From: Bacteroidota bacterium
Lineage (GTDB): Bacteria > Bacteroidota > Bacteroidia > B-17B0 > Aurantibacillaceae
Direction: 5' to 3'
Assembly: GCA_016711805.1 (NCBI GenBank)
Contig: JADJSH010000038.1
Span: forward strand, 236,541-300,540
Length of the DNA: 64,000 nt
The position numbers were made by a program, and so were the translations under genes. Each line of letters starts with the position of its first letter. The first letter of the stretch is position 1. The notes under the pieces are model-generated. The model saw only the letters and a list, made by a program, of their open reading frames with translations, had not been told where the DNA came from and searched no databases. This document shows positions 9,559 to 18,737 of this stretch, piece by piece.

Positions 9559-12151
9559 CTATTGTTTAATAAACTTTTTAATAGCTGAACCATTTTTACT
9601 TTCCACTTTTACAAAATAAATTCCGTTGGTTAAGTTTTCAGTATTTAATCTTATGCTAGTTGATATTACCGTTTCAGTTACCACGATTTCTCCTAATGCA
9701 TTGATAATATAAATTGTTGTAGCATCAGCTGGCTCAGTTACCACGTTAACTTTCATAAAATCATTAGCCGGGTTAGGATAGATTGATAATAAATTATTAT
9801 TAGTTGTTTCTTCAATTCCAGTACAAGTGCTTACGCTTTGAGTAAACGTTGCAGGATAACTACAATTTGTATTATTTGTATTTCCCATATTATTATCAAC
9901 AGCATTTACAGTGTATATTGTTGTTGTTGTTGGGCTAACAACATTATCGCCTGTAAAAGAACTATTCCCTCCTGTCCAAACATAATATAATCCGCCTGCA
10001 CCGCTTGCCGCTGCTATTAGTGTTGCTGTTTGCCCCGCACATAAAAGCGTATTAGTTGTAGTTATGTTAATAGTTCTTGTTTTTACGGTTCCTGTAATAC
10101 TAAAAGTAGCTGCACAACCTGTAATTGTATTTGTTGCCACCATTGTATACACTGTTGTAATACTTGGGTTAATTACAATGCCCGATGTAGGAACAGGTAT
10201 TGAGTTCCCATTTAAAGTATAGTTTTGCGCGTTATTAGTTCCAAATAAAGGAATATTTAATGGCTCGTTAGGACACAAGTTATCAGCATAACTTGAGCCT
10301 ACATTAAATCCTACAAAAGGTTTTGGATTAACCGTTACTGTAACATTTTTAGTAGAAGAACATGAACCATTACTTCCTATAACCACGTATGTAGTATTGG
10401 TAGTTGGAGATACCACTGCCGAACCACCACCGCTGTATGTATAAGACGTTGCGCCAGATGGATTAATTGTAAATGAAGATCCTGCACAAATGGTTCCATT
10501 ACTAACAGTGATAATTGGTGCCGCGTTAACATTAACTGTTGCAACAAATGCAGATTGACTTACACATCCTTGTGCTGATGTGCCATTAACAGTATATGAT
10601 GTTGTAGTTGTTGGTGATACAGTTGCGCTACCTCCAATGATTGTATAGGTGCTGGCACCCGTTGGATTTAAGTTGAAAGAAGCTCCAGAACAAATAGTTC
10701 CATTACTAGCAGATATTACTGGTCTAGCATTAACAACAACCGTCATTGTTTTTGTTTGAGAACATGTGCCATTTGACCCTGTTACCGAATAAATGGAAGT
10801 TGCAGTTGGAGAAACAATTGCGCTACCACCACTATATGTATAGCTCGTTGCGCCTGTTGGAAAAATAGTAAAAGAATTTCCTGAACAAATTGTACCATTA
10901 GATACTGAAACGTTTGGAAAAGCGATAGTTGAAATTGTGACAGATTTAGAAGACGCACAAGAACCATTTGATCCCGTAATGGTATAAACAGAAGTTGCCG
11001 TTGGACTTACTACTGCACTACCGCCACTATAAGTATAAGATGTTGCACCAGTAGGATTTAATGTAAAACTACTGCCAGCACAAACAGTTCCATTTGAAAT
11101 AGAAATTGTTGGGCTTGCCACAACTTGAACAGTTGGGTAAAGCGTATGTCTGCAACCATTAAAAACTTGGTTAGCTGGAAAATCTATATCATCAGTAATA
11201 CCAGTAACCGTATAAACAGTAGTGGCAGTTGGTGATACAACAACCGGATTCATGCCGCCTCCTAAGTGAGTCCATAAATAAGTAGTAGCACCTGAACCTG
11301 TTAAAGTAGTAGATTGTCCATTGCAAATTGTCGTATTACCACTTACACTTATTGTTGGTGTTTGCAAAACAGTAAATGAACGTGATAGTGTATTTTGAAT
11401 TGCTGGACAACCAGCTATTGAAACTGTAGCAGTATAGGTAACCGTTGAACTAGTTGTACTAATTGGTAATAACGCTACATTTGAATTACTAGGCATCCAC
11501 GTATAGGTAAAATTTGTAAAAGGATTTAAATTTACCGTTAAAAATCCTGAATTATTACAAACTTTACTGTTGGCTTGAATTTCTCCAGACGCAATTAAAT
11601 TTGTATTAGACAACATTGACAAATTGCTTGGACAAGTAAGCACAACAGTGTAATCTTCTGTTTCTCCATATAAATTATCATAAGGCAAACACGGATCTGA
11701 TGGTGGAGTAAAACTTGGCGTAACATATACTCTCAGCCTTGCTTTTAATGGCACATTAATAGCTGATGATAAAGGTATAGCGAGATTTATATTATCCCCG
11801 TTTTGATTCGGAGATTGGTAAAACATTTCATTACTTTCAAATACACCACTGTTATTAAAATCTATCCACATACAAGCGGTTCCATTAGCACCTGTTTTAG
11901 TCCATTGAATATTAATATTAGATCCTGACTGTATAGTGAAAGAATTTGTAGAAGATAAATCGGTGTATCGATTTGCACCAATGCCACTGCTACCAGTAGA
12001 AAAAACGCTATTTAATGCAAATGTTTGAATGTAGTTTGCTTGGCCAGTAACGGTTGATGTAACTGGTGTCGTTGTTGAACACTGCCCAAAACTTTTAAGG
12101 GCAAAAACAATGCAGAGCATTGTATAAATTGAGTAAATTGTTTTTTTTCAT
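9559..12151 (-). CDS. GEVED/Ig-like repeat T9SS cargo protein
   Basis: A large secreted protein of about 860 residues. A GEVED domain (WIDFNNSGVFE to YGETEDYTVVL, roughly residues 80-160) is followed by Ig-like segments, then four close repeats of about 66 residues (SNGTICSGxSFxxNPTGATSYTYSGG) and a type A sorting domain ending IKKFIKQ. The open frame begins at 12120, but an A8 run right after the ATG at 12151 hides the real start. With one A fewer the gene reads MKKTIYSIYTMLCIVFALKS, an ordinary signal peptide. GEVED and Ig-like repeats suggest a surface adhesin. A LytTR-type operator lies upstream. Confidence 0.85.
10320..11112 (-). repeat. Four tandem Ig-like coding repeats
   Basis: Four units of about 198 bp each encode xISVSNGTICxGxSFxxNPTGATSYTYSGGSAxVSPTxTxxY. 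The units differ by only a few residues, suggesting expansion by unequal exchange. They form a tandem of similar beta-sandwich modules in the adhesin-like protein. Confidence 0.8.
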
Positions 12152-12176
12152 GTTTTATGTTTTTATAATTATGAAA

Positions 12177-12242
12177 CAAATAAAAAGCAATAAAAAGCCC
12201 TTACAAAAACAACCTTGTGAAATGTAGAATTAAACTTGTGAA
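12177..12242 (-). promoter_or_regulatory. LytTR-type operator and -7 box for the Ig-like gene
   Basis: CTTGTGAA copies start at 12214 and 12235 (21 bp apart). TTTATTTG (12177-12184) is 28 bp from the near copy on the gene strand. Confidence 0.65.
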
Positions 12243-12286
12243 ATGTAATTTGAAGAAATGAGAATGTATGGTAAGACAAAAAGAGC

Positions 12287-12958
12287 CTATTTTTTACTTT
12301 TTTTCTTAAATGAGACCTTGTATTGCAAAAACAGCGAAATAAATTGATTTGGGACATCGTAAAAATTAAACCAATACAACTGAATGGTGGTTTTATTGGC
12401 TTTGATAGCTGCTGAAACTCCGCCATCTAAGGTTTTAAAATCTGTCTCCACATCGCTGTCGTACTGGCCAGAAACACCCAATCTAAATTTTTTATAAACT
12501 GTAAAATCAATGCCCGACCAATTATAATAAAATTGACTTTGACCCGAAATGGGAACCGAATACTGATTTAAAAAACTGATGTCAAAGTTTTTATGATAGC
12601 CTAAATAATAAAACTGAAAAGAGCCGCCATTATAATCGCCCAACATCACTCCTAATTGTGGTGTAAAAACATGTTCCATTTTAGGTTTAGAAATTATAAA
12701 ACTTCTTCCCCCATAAATACCAAACGTATTTAACTGTTCATAGTTATATCGTACTTCGCCATAAAATTTTTTATAAGAAATAATAGTGCCGCCAATTAAA
12801 TACGGATTACTATTTGCCATGTTTAGCTGCTGGCTAGGGGAGTAGGAAGAAATAAATGTGGGATATAATATAAGCCCAGTAGTATCCTGACTATAACCTT
12901 TAATTATCGCAATAAATAAAGAAAAAGTAAAAATAAAGTGTTTATAAGATAAATACAT
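12287..12958 (-). CDS. Predicted outer-membrane beta-barrel protein
   Basis: 223 residues with a signal peptide (MYLSYKHFIFTFSLFIAIIKGYSQ). No named family is recognised. The rest alternates aromatic and polar residues (GEVRYNYEQL, FQFYYLGYHKNF, FYYNWSGIDFTVYKKFRLGVSG), as in small outer-membrane barrels, and ends in a strand (FLQYKVSF) followed by a lysine tail. It lies 29 bp downstream of the lone LytTR gene on the same strand, so the two are probably co-transcribed. Its role is unknown. Confidence 0.75.
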   Translation of the reverse strand: MYLSYKHFIFTFSLFIAIIKGYSQDTTGLILYPTFISSYSPSQQLNMANSNPYLIGGTIISYKKFYGEVRYNYEQLNTFGIYGGRSFIISKPKMEHVFTPQLGVMLGDYNGGSFQFYYLGYHKNFDISFLNQYSVPISGQSQFYYNWSGIDFTVYKKFRLGVSGQYDSDVETDFKTLDGGVSAAIKANKTTIQLYWFNFYDVPNQFISLFLQYKVSFKKKSKK

Positions 12959-12987
12959 ATAGACTAACGAAAATAGTTATAAATCAT

Positions 12988-13335
12988 TTATCTTTTTACT
13001 AAAAATAATTTATTCAGTGTGTTTTCAAAATCTTTGCATTTATCTCGAGCAATTGGCACAACTAATTCATGATGCTTCACTAAAACTTTCTTATCCGCTT
13101 TTCGGTATATATCGATAAAATTCAAATTAAGTAAATAACTACGATGAGTTCTATAAAAAATATTGCTACTAATTTGAAGCTCTATATTAGAAATAGTATC
13201 AGACACCAAAAACGAACTACCATTTGCAAAAAATACATAAGAGTATACATTATCTGCCTTAATCAATACAATATCATTAATGGCAACCAAATGTTTTTGT
13301 CGGTTTCCATTAAGAAGAATCTGTTTCTGTTTCAT
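12988..13335 (-). CDS. Stand-alone LytTR DNA-binding protein
   Basis: 115 residues consisting almost only of a LytTR DNA-binding domain: INDIVLIKADNVYSYVFF, then FYRTHRSYLLNLNFI, and a basic end. It has no receiver domain. It is a clear paralogue of the C-terminal half of the response regulator at 16467-17206 (shared KADNVY and FYxxHRSY motifs). It is transcribed divergently from the sensor kinase, and the shared spacer holds the same operator as the secreted genes. It could be a second regulator or an antagonist competing for the same sites. That role is inference. Confidence 0.85.
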   Translation of the reverse strand: MKQKQILLNGNRQKHLVAINDIVLIKADNVYSYVFFANGSSFLVSDTISNIELQISSNIFYRTHRSYLLNLNFIDIYRKADKKVLVKHHELVVPIARDKCKDFENTLNKLFLVKR

Positions 13336-13448
13336 ACGTAAATTTTATTGTTTTTTAGTGGTCATATGGTTTAGCTAGTTTATTTTCTCTAGATAGCTAT
13401 CGGGATTTGTCTGTGTTTCGGTAAACATGGCTATTTCATAATTTGATG

Positions 13449-13513
13449 CAAAAAATAAAAAAGTATTCTGTTTTTAAAAGAAACCTTGTGAAAGGTTAAA
13501 ATTACCTTGTGAA
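13449..13513 (-). promoter_or_regulatory. LytTR-type operator in the regulator spacer
   Basis: CTTGTGAA copies start at 13485 and 13506 (21 bp apart). A -7-like TATTTTTTG lies about 27 bp from the near copy toward the lone LytTR gene. Toward the kinase gene, TAGACTTG at 13527-13534 could be a weaker -7 box with the far repeat over its -33 region. Autoregulation of both transcripts is predicted. Confidence 0.6.
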
Positions 13514-13576
13514 ACGTATCGCCAAATAGACTTGTAACACAATTACTATCGTTATTTTTACTATTTTTAAATTTCA

Positions 13577-16474
13577 ATGTTATACTACATTCGTATCATA
13601 TTTATAAGTTTTTTCTTGCTTTTTTTAAAGACAAGTGATGCTCAAAATCCTTTTTATAAAACATTTGGTGTAACAAGTGGATTTCCTTGCTCGACAGTTT
13701 ATGATGTATATCAAAGTAAAAATGGATTTATATGGTTTGCAACGGATGTTGGCTTATTTAGTTACGATGGATTTGATGTAAAAAATCAAATCAATACATA
13801 CCCTTTTGACAAGGCCGTTACTAATATTTTGGAAGATAGTTCCGGAAAAATTTGGTGCCAAAGTTTTAAAGGTATTTTTTATTATACGCAAGGAGACAGT
13901 TTAGTAATTGAGCCTACCATTTCGCAAAAAAATAAATTTCATGCGGCACAAATGCTCAATAGTAAGATACTAGCTTCTATTACCGAACAGGGCGCAAATT
14001 TATTTAACACCAGTACCAAAAAAAATAGTTCGGTTACAATTCCCGAATTTAATGTGGTAATTCCTTCTTACAACGATAATGACACTTTAATTTTACGAAG
14101 CTATTTTGGCGACAAGACTTTCTTTATATCTCCAGATGGGAAATACGAAAAAACTGTTTCTAAAAACGTGACGCGTAGTTTCTATACTGTGAGGTTTAAT
14201 AATCAATTAATTTCTCTAACAAAAGACTTTCCATATAATATCATTTTTGAAAATGGGGACGTAAAACCCTTATCCTTTAAACAAAATGGAAATTTTTATA
14301 TCAACAACATTAAAACGATTAGTAAAAATCGCTTAGCCATCTGCACAAGTAATGGCTTATACTTATTAGATAAAGATTATAATATTATAAATACCAATGG
14401 ATATTACACAGATATTAATGTATCAAATATCATCGAAGATTTAGAGGGAAATTTTTGGCTATCATCACTTAATAAAGGTTTAGTATTTACTAACCAATTT
14501 AATATTATTTTCAATAATCCCGAATATGTCTTTCTCACCGTTTGTCACAGTAACAATGCGCTTTATTTTGGCACATTAGAAAATACAGTGATTAAAATGG
14601 ATTTTAAAACTAAAGCTTTTGATACCATTTATCATTTGCCAAGGAAACAAAATATATCTAACATACTATTCAATCCTCATAAAAATGAATTAGTTTTTAC
14701 TAACTCAAAATTTAATGTGATGAATACGCTCAGTAAATCAGTTACATCTGCTAACTTAAAAGTAAACGATATTGATTTATTAGATAACTCTCATTATATA
14801 TTAGCAACAGACAAAGGCTTACTTATTTATCCTAATGATAATAGCGAACTAATAAACAGTTGGAAAAACAAACATTCTACTATTGAAGAAAATACCATAT
14901 CTATCAACAATGAGCCAAAAGAACATTATCAAGTTATATCTATCAACAATAAAATTTACGCATCGACATCAGATGGTTTGTTTGAATATAGCACCAAAGG
15001 TGTTATACCTATAAGCTATAACAATACATCTTTAACTATTAATAATTTAGGCGTAATTAATAATGAGCTCATTATTATTACTTATAATGTAGGTGTTTTA
15101 AAATACAGTAAAGGACAATTAACGCCACTGTTTAACGAAACAAATGGAATGAGTAAATCGGATTTATATCTAGGCAAAACATTTGAAAACAAACTCTACT
15201 TATTGCATTACGATGGTATGCAACGATATGATCCAAATACAAAAGAAAACTATTCGGTAAATATGACAGATGGTGTTGAATCTGATTTAGGAGATTTCAC
15301 CGTGATTAACGACACGATACATGCTACAAATTATGAGGGCTTTTTAAGTTTCAAATTAGATTCAACATTAGCAACCAAAACAAAACCAAAATTAATATTA
15401 AGTACTTTTTACATAAACGATATTGCGACAGATATTTCAAAAAACCAAACATTCAGTTACACTCAAAATAACATAAAAATTAATTATTCGTTAATTGATT
15501 TTAGGGGGAGAAAGTACACAAAGGTTTATTATAAATTAAATAATGGCAGTTGGGTTGAAACTAATCCAAAATTTAAAGAATTATTATTTACAGCTTTAGA
15601 ACCAAACACATACACGCTTCAACTAAAAGCCATTAATTACAGGGGTTACGAAAGCAACGATATTACATTAAAGTTTACAATACAACCACCGTTTTACAAA
15701 ACCTGGTGGTTTATTGGTTTAATAATACTTAGTATATCTAGCGCTGTTGCTTTTTTTGCCTACTACCGTATAAAACAACTTCAAAAAAAGCAAAAAGAAA
15801 TTTTAGAAAAAGAACGCTTGTTGCACGAATTAGATTTATCTAATATTAAATCATTGAGAGCTCAAATGAATCCTCACTTTTTATATAACGCACTAAATGC
15901 TATCCAAAGTTTTATATACACCGGCAACAAAGAAACGGCTGTAACTTCTTTAGGCATATTTAGTGATTTAAGTCGCGGTGTTTTGGATAGTAGTAGAAGT
16001 TCTGAAATTAGTTTGTTTGACGAACTGGCATTAATTGAAAACTATTTGAAATTAGAAACCATGCGTTTACCTAAAATAAACTATCAATTAAATATTGATC
16101 CTCAACTAAATTTACATGATACCTATATCCCAACCATGATTATTCAGCCAATAGTAGAAAATGCAGTATATCACGGTTTATCAAACAAACAGGGCGTTGG
16201 TTTGTTATCTATCAACTTTACTTTATTAGAAAATGTATTGGAAGTTGTTGTACAAGATGACGGCATTGGACGAAATGCTGCTGCCAAATTAAGACAAAGA
16301 GCTCTAAAAAAATCAGCGTCATTTAGTACGGATGCCAATTTGAGCAGAATAGACTTATTAAACACCAATAAAGAACATAAAATAACTCAAACAATAGTTG
16401 ATATATATTCCGCCGATAACGAAGCTATTGGAACAAAAGTTGACTTAATTATACCCATTAACGATTATGATTAA
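13577..16474 (+). CDS. Hybrid-free sensor kinase: propeller, Y_Y_Y, LytS-type
   Basis: 965 residues. After a signal peptide, about residues 25-600 are a periplasmic ligand-binding propeller with Reg_prop motifs (NGFIWFATDVGLFSYDG, GNFWLSSLNKGL). A Y_Y_Y domain ends near residue 700, followed by one membrane helix (about 707-730, WWFIGLIILSISSAVAFFAY) and a coiled linker. The cytosolic His_kinase domain has MNPHFLYNALNAIQSF (phosphorylated His near residue 765), and an ATPase domain carries PIVENAVYHG and DDGIGR. It is typical of LytS/YehU kinases that signal to LytTR regulators. The regulator gene overlaps its 3' end, so the two form an operon. Confidence 0.9.
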   Translation: MLYYIRIIFISFFLLFLKTSDAQNPFYKTFGVTSGFPCSTVYDVYQSKNGFIWFATDVGLFSYDGFDVKNQINTYPFDKAVTNILEDSSGKIWCQSFKGIFYYTQGDSLVIEPTISQKNKFHAAQMLNSKILASITEQGANLFNTSTKKNSSVTIPEFNVVIPSYNDNDTLILRSYFGDKTFFISPDGKYEKTVSKNVTRSFYTVRFNNQLISLTKDFPYNIIFENGDVKPLSFKQNGNFYINNIKTISKNRLAICTSNGLYLLDKDYNIINTNGYYTDINVSNIIEDLEGNFWLSSLNKGLVFTNQFNIIFNNPEYVFLTVCHSNNALYFGTLENTVIKMDFKTKAFDTIYHLPRKQNISNILFNPHKNELVFTNSKFNVMNTLSKSVTSANLKVNDIDLLDNSHYILATDKGLLIYPNDNSELINSWKNKHSTIEENTISINNEPKEHYQVISINNKIYASTSDGLFEYSTKGVIPISYNNTSLTINNLGVINNELIIITYNVGVLKYSKGQLTPLFNETNGMSKSDLYLGKTFENKLYLLHYDGMQRYDPNTKENYSVNMTDGVESDLGDFTVINDTIHATNYEGFLSFKLDSTLATKTKPKLILSTFYINDIATDISKNQTFSYTQNNIKINYSLIDFRGRKYTKVYYKLNNGSWVETNPKFKELLFTALEPNTYTLQLKAINYRGYESNDITLKFTIQPPFYKTWWFIGLIILSISSAVAFFAYYRIKQLQKKQKEILEKERLLHELDLSNIKSLRAQMNPHFLYNALNAIQSFIYTGNKETAVTSLGIFSDLSRGVLDSSRSSEISLFDELALIENYLKLETMRLPKINYQLNIDPQLNLHDTYIPTMIIQPIVENAVYHGLSNKQGVGLLSINFTLLENVLEVVVQDDGIGRNAAAKLRQRALKKSASFSTDANLSRIDLLNTNKEHKITQTIVDIYSADNEAIGTKVDLIIPINDYD

Positions 16475-17206
16475 ATGTATTATTATTGAAGATGAACCAC
16501 AAGCGGTAACTCTTCTAAAAACTATTGTAAATAATAAATTTCCAAATGTGGAAATACTAGCTGATTTTGATAAAGTGAGTGTGGCAGCTGAGTATATTAA
16601 AAAAATAAAGTGGATTTTGTTTTTCTCGACGTGCAATTAAATGGCGAGTTGGGCTTAGATATTATCAACTATCTAAATAAAGATGAGCTTAATTTTGAAA
16701 TCATTTTTACAACGGCTTATGGTAGCTTTGCTGTTGAAGCATTTTCGCTATGCGCCATAGACTTTGTTTTAAAACCAATTAATGAAGATAGATTAAGCGA
16801 AGCCATTAATCGTGTGCTAAAAAAACATCAAGTATCGTTAGAACAATTAAAAATTTTACAAGAAGTTTCTACAACGGATAAAATTGAAAAAATTGTTTTA
16901 TCCATGAATGAAAAAAAAATAATTGTGAACGTTAATGACATTATATTTTTAAAGGCAGATAATGTATATACCGAATTCTATTTAAATAACGGTATAAAAC
17001 ATGTAGTATCAAAACCATTAAAAGAATACGAATTGCTATTGAGTCAGACAACGTTTTATAAACCACATCGTTCTTATATCATTAATACCTCTGCAGTAAA
17101 AGCCTATCAAAAATCAGCTGGAGAAATAGAGATGAATAATAATTTCAAAGTCAATCTTTCAAGAGACAAGAAAAAAGAGTTTGAAGATATATTTATGATA
17201 AATTAA
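16467..17206 (+). CDS. LytTR-family response regulator, one frameshift
   Basis: The ATG at 16467 overlaps the kinase stop and starts a receiver domain, MIKCIIIEDEPQAVTLLK, with the acidic pair ED. A run of seven A near 16597-16605 breaks the frame; one more A gives YIKKNKVDFVFLDVQLNGE, with the phosphorylated Asp in FLDVQ. From 16610 the frame is open: the rest of the receiver (TTAYGSF, lysine in VLKPI) and a LytTR domain (FLKADNVYTEFYL, KPHRSYIINTSAV). The repaired length is about 247 residues, normal for the family. It is the likely output of the adjacent kinase, with the 21-bp repeats as probable targets. Confidence 0.88.
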
Positions 17207-17955
17207 CCTTCAAATGTGATAGAAAAAATAACCATCTTAGAATTTACTTTTTCGAGACTGTTTGTGAAAATATTATTAAGTGGTTGTTTGAGATTTTTAG
17301 TGCCTTGTAAAACCTTGAGTTCTAAACCCAATTTAAAATATTGCAAATAAAAATCAACTCCTGCGCCACCACTGTAAAAAAAATCATCTCGTTTTAACTG
17401 AACAGCATCATCTAATTGATTTGCACCACCAGAAGAAACTGGTTTCTTTTTAGAAACTAAATCCATCGAGTATCCTCCACCTAAAATAACATAAGCGCCA
17501 AAATTATCTAAACGCTTAGATTGTAATTTAAGCTCCAGAGGGAAAATTAAAAAAGTAGATTCTACGCTTTTTTTATACTCTTTCGTACTATCTCTTTTGG
17601 CATTTTCTAATTTATACTCTAAACTGCGAGACGCAAAACTAATGTTTGGTGTAAAGCGCAAACGAATGTATTGATGTAATCTAAAATCAGTAATAATACC
17701 TAAAGCAAAACCTGGATCCGACTTGGTGTAAATCGTTTTCATACCATAAGTTACACCTCCAATAACGGTATCAGGAAGTTCAGAATTTTTAATAGTGTGA
17801 ATTCTAAAATCCGTTTTATTATAAGCTAAGGCAAAACCAAAGTGCATCTTGTTTCTGTAAAACTTTGGCAAGTTCACTCCACTCTCTTCTTTATGTTGAG
17901 ATAAGCTCTGAAGATAAATCAGGGTAAATGCAAGTATGTATAAAAGTTGTTTCAA
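17203..17955 (-). CDS. porT: PorT/SprT-family T9SS membrane protein
   Basis: 250 residues with a signal peptide (MKQLLYILAFTLIYLQSLSQ) and an outer-membrane beta-barrel pattern of the PorT/SprT family, needed for type IX secretion. Typical features are HFGFALAYNKTDFRI near the start, DPGFALGIITDFRL, YIRLRFTPNISF, FLIFPLELKLQSKRL, FYSGGAGVDFYLQYFKLGLELK, and MVIFSITFEG at the end. The start is a TTG, since no in-frame ATG is available. The 3' end overlaps the convergent response regulator by four bases. A decayed copy lies at 1762-2552. It follows lspA on the same strand. Confidence 0.82.
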   Translation of the reverse strand: MKQLLYILAFTLIYLQSLSQHKEESGVNLPKFYRNKMHFGFALAYNKTDFRIHTIKNSELPDTVIGGVTYGMKTIYTKSDPGFALGIITDFRLHQYIRLRFTPNISFASRSLEYKLENAKRDSTKEYKKSVESTFLIFPLELKLQSKRLDNFGAYVILGGGYSMDLVSKKKPVSSGGANQLDDAVQLKRDDFFYSGGAGVDFYLQYFKLGLELKVLQGTKNLKQPLNNIFTNSLEKVNSKMVIFSITFEG

Positions 17956-18028
17956 TCTGTAATAAAACGTTATTATTTAGCTTTTATTATACTAAGAATT
18001 AGACGATGATTCGTTAACTGGTTGCTCT

Positions 18029-18667
18029 TCAACTTGAAGGAGCTTTATCTTCCATTGTTGGTTTTGATTTAAAAAAATAATTTTGAAATACAAGTATGAT
18101 ACCCACACCAAATGAAATCGCCATATCGGCGAAATTAAAAATAGCATTAAAAAACTCGAAGTGTTCGCCTCCCCAAATAGGAAACCATGTTGGGAAATTT
18201 CCTTCAAATATGGGGAAGTAAAACATATCTACAACATGACCTTGTAAGAAAGCAGCATATCCTCCACCCTCAGGCATAAATGCCGCAATCTCATACTCAG
18301 AACTTGGCCCAAATAATATTCCATAAAAAGCGGAATCTAAAATATTACCTAAAGCCCCTGCTAAAATAAGAGATACACAAACGATAAATCCTTTATGCTC
18401 TTTATCATTCACAATTTTTTTAATATAAAATGCTCCTGCAAAAACAGCAATGATTCTAAATAAACTCAAAGCCAATTTTCCATAATCTCCTCCAAACTCT
18501 AATCCCCAGGCCATTCCTGGATTTTCTGTAAAAGTTATTCTAAACCAATCAAAAAAACGATGTGCTTCCCCAATAGGATAATTAGCCTTGATGTATAGTT
18601 TGATACATTGGTCAATTAATAAGACTGAAAAAACAGTAATTATTGGAAGTCTGTATTTTTTAAGCAT
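18029..18667 (-). CDS. lspA: Lipoprotein signal peptidase II
   Basis: 212 residues. This inner-membrane aspartyl protease removes signal peptides from diacylated prolipoproteins. Family motifs are ENPGMAWG, the GALGNILDSAFYG block with one catalytic Asp, VVDMFYF, and FNFADMAISFGVGIIL with the second Asp. Four membrane segments are visible. It is slightly longer than the E. coli enzyme because of an insert before VVDMF, as is common in Bacteroidota. The reading frame ends KAPSS; one base fewer would extend it to VEEQPVNESSSNS and a stop at 17992, so the true C-terminus is uncertain. Confidence 0.93.
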   Translation of the reverse strand: MLKKYRLPIITVFSVLLIDQCIKLYIKANYPIGEAHRFFDWFRITFTENPGMAWGLEFGGDYGKLALSLFRIIAVFAGAFYIKKIVNDKEHKGFIVCVSLILAGALGNILDSAFYGILFGPSSEYEIAAFMPEGGGYAAFLQGHVVDMFYFPIFEGNFPTWFPIWGGEHFEFFNAIFNFADMAISFGVGIILVFQNYFFKSKPTMEDKAPSS

Positions 18668-18683
18668 AGAGCCTATAAAAGCA

Positions 18684-18716
18684 AAAAGGTTATCTTACAA
18701 AGATAACCTTTTATTT
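18684..18716 (-). terminator. Terminator between DksA-like gene and lspA
   Basis: AAAAGGTTATCTT-ACA-AAGATAACCTTTT is a perfect hairpin with T-rich flanks, lying between the two minus-strand genes. It probably ends the DksA-like transcript. Confidence 0.75.
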
Positions 18717-18737
18717 TAGTTAGTATAAAAAAGAGAA

